Shown: positions 40,399 through 41,234 of the stretch, piece by piece | Layout: each line of letters begins with the position of its first letter | Numbering within the stretch: position 1 is the stretch's first letter | Origin: an uncultured Eubacteriales bacterium | GTDB taxonomy: Bacteria > Bacillota > Clostridia > Oscillospirales > CAG-272 | Direction of reading: 5' to 3' | Assembly: GCA_905187695.1 (NCBI GenBank) | Contig: CAJJIY010000012.1 | Location: forward strand, 1-41,234 | Length of the DNA stretch: 41,234 nt | Notes under the pieces: generated by a model | What the model was told of the DNA's origin: nothing | What the model saw: only the letters and a program-made list of their open reading frames with translations | The model's database searches: none | Made by a program: the position numbers and the translations under genes

Positions 40399-40428
40399 AT
40401 TATACCCCGTGCGCCTACCGGAAATCAA
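40399..40428 (-). promoter_or_regulatory. Promoter of the glycoside hydrolase operon
   Basis: Minus-strand TTGATT (40423-40428), 18-base spacer, TATAAT (40399-40404). Confidence 0.7.
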
Positions 40429-40472
40429 GCAGAGATTCTACTATAAATTTACGAAATTCTATTCATTTTTTC

Positions 40473-40501
40473 TTGACAGAAAACCCTTTTTATTTTATAA
40501 T
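40473..40501 (+). promoter_or_regulatory. Consensus promoter of the second AraC gene
   Basis: TTGACA (40473-40478), 17-base spacer, TATAAT (40496-40501): a full consensus match, divergent from the glycoside hydrolase promoter with the two -35 boxes 44 bases apart. Confidence 0.83.
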
Positions 40502-40551
40502 GAAAGTAGGATCACGCCATGAAAAGCGGCCTTCTGAAGGGGGATGTGACG

Positions 40552-41234
40552 ATGGAAAACCGTTTTACGATGCTCAACACGCCCGACAATGTCTGTTTTA
40601 CGGCCAGCAACCGTCAAAACCGAAAGGGGCCGACACGAGTGACGGAAAATTATGAAATTGAACTCTATCTGACCGATGGCGCCACCACTTTTCTCTGCGG
40701 AAAAGAGATTCCCATCCGGCGGCATCTGTTCTTCTTTGCCAGACCCGGCATGGAACGCTATACCGTGGGCAACTTCTCCACCATGAACATTCATTTCCTT
40801 TGCCATGATCCCGATTTTGCCGCCCGCTATCTCGACACGCTCCCCGAGCGCACCATGCCGCTTTCCCCCGGCCGCACCGAGGAGCGCTTCCGCACTTTTG
40901 TAAAAGCGCTGAAAATGCCCGCCCCCTGCCGGGAACTGCGCACGGAAGGGCTTTTGCTTCAAATTCTTTCCGATTATTTTGAAAGTTTAAAAAAAGAAAC
41001 AAAGGCCGCTCCCCGCCGGATCCGCTATGCGCAAGAGATCTCGGCGCTGACCGATTACCTGAGGGAACACTTCAAAGAAAAAATCCGCGTGCCCGAACTG
41101 GCCGCGCGCATTCCGGTCAGCCCCAACTTTTTTCAGGTCATTTTCAGGGAGCAGGTGGGAATGCCGCCGGCCGAATACCTGCGTATGCTCCGGGTACAGG
41201 AAGCCGCCAGACTACTGGCAGGTTCTGACCTGCC
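40552..41234 (+). CDS. AraC-family regulator, 3' end off the right edge
   Basis: About 227 residues are present. An N-terminal sensing region (YEIELYLTDGATTFLCGKEI, then RRHLFFFARPGMERYTVG) is followed by the first AraC helix-turn-helix (IRVPELAARIPVSPNFFQVIFREQ, noted in part) and the linker helix MPPAEYLRMLRVQEAARLL; the second helix-turn-helix is cut off by the window. The start chosen is the ATG with AAGGGGG eight bases upstream; an in-frame ATG at 40519 with GTAGGA is possible. Likely controls the divergent glycoside hydrolase operon. Confidence 0.88.
   Translation, partial: MENRFTMLNTPDNVCFTASNRQNRKGPTRVTENYEIELYLTDGATTFLCGKEIPIRRHLFFFARPGMERYTVGNFSTMNIHFLCHDPDFAARYLDTLPERTMPLSPGRTEERFRTFVKALKMPAPCRELRTEGLLLQILSDYFESLKKETKAAPRRIRYAQEISALTDYLREHFKEKIRVPELAARIPVSPNFFQVIFREQVGMPPAEYLRMLRVQEAARLLAGSDL

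Noticed and set aside
1..41234. CRISPR arrays, tRNA/rRNA genes, insertion sequences, prophage or integration sites
   Set aside because: No regularly spaced repeats, transposase or integrase motifs, cloverleaf or rRNA sequences were seen on either strand.

Overview
The window looks like a chromosomal segment of an uncultured, probably gut-associated member of the Firmicutes (class Clostridia). The signs are a moderately high GC content, strong AGGAGG-type ribosome binding sites, near-consensus sigma-A promoters, many U-tailed hairpin terminators, a glmS ribozyme, NrdR, a ProRS of the archaeal/eukaryotic type, a ZapA-U32 peptidase pair and lipoproteins with Gram-positive lipoboxes. Genus and species cannot be read from the sequence.

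Layout. 1-5.7 kb: gap (cut by the left edge), a phospho-sugar mutase, proS and a DHHW-family secreted protein. 5.8-9.9 kb: one minus-strand amino-sugar operon, glmM, a GlmU-like acetyltransferase, a self-cleaving glmS ribozyme, then glmS. 10.1-16.6 kb: a sugar-acid operon of six genes (two TIM-barrel isomerase/epimerase-like proteins, two Gfo/Idh/MocA oxidoreductases, UxuA, SDR-type UxuB) with a divergent AraC regulator. 16.7-20.0 kb: aminotransferase, pgsA, rimO. 20.2-22.5 kb: a polar amino-acid ABC importer. 22.7-24.3 kb: a probable cobalamin riboswitch, a DUF4430-type lipoprotein and an ECF S-component, read as a vitamin B12 uptake unit. 24.4-28.2 kb: a long ZapA-like protein, a U32 peptidase-family protein and nagA. 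28.3-31.4 kb: an LRR lipoprotein and recG. 31.4-34.4 kb: a metQ-metN-metI importer. 34.4-36.2 kb: a candidate structured RNA, an AT-rich stretch, a DUF6514-like gene and nrdR. 36.3-41.2 kb: a second carbohydrate operon (glycoside hydrolase, UlaG-like metallo-hydrolase, enolase-superfamily dehydratase broken by an amber codon, SDR) and a divergent AraC gene cut by the right edge.

The most unusual part is the methionine-import locus. Its MetQ is a circular permutation: the half that is normally C-terminal comes first and the half that is normally N-terminal comes last. It is preceded by a 33-codon leader peptide gene with eight Met and four Cys codons and then a U-tailed terminator, which reads as ribosome-mediated attenuation in place of the usual SAM riboswitch or Met T-box. 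A second 18-codon ORF and competing hairpins follow. Divergent from this is a predicted RNA gene whose long rod-like fold starts exactly at its predicted transcription start and which has its own terminator.

The carbohydrate parts also fit together. GlmS/GlmM/acetyltransferase make amino-sugar precursors while NagA returns GlcNAc-6-P to the same pool. The two AraC-linked operons are catabolic, one ending at D-mannonate and KDG, the other looking like an oxidative sugar-lactone-aldonate-dehydratase route.
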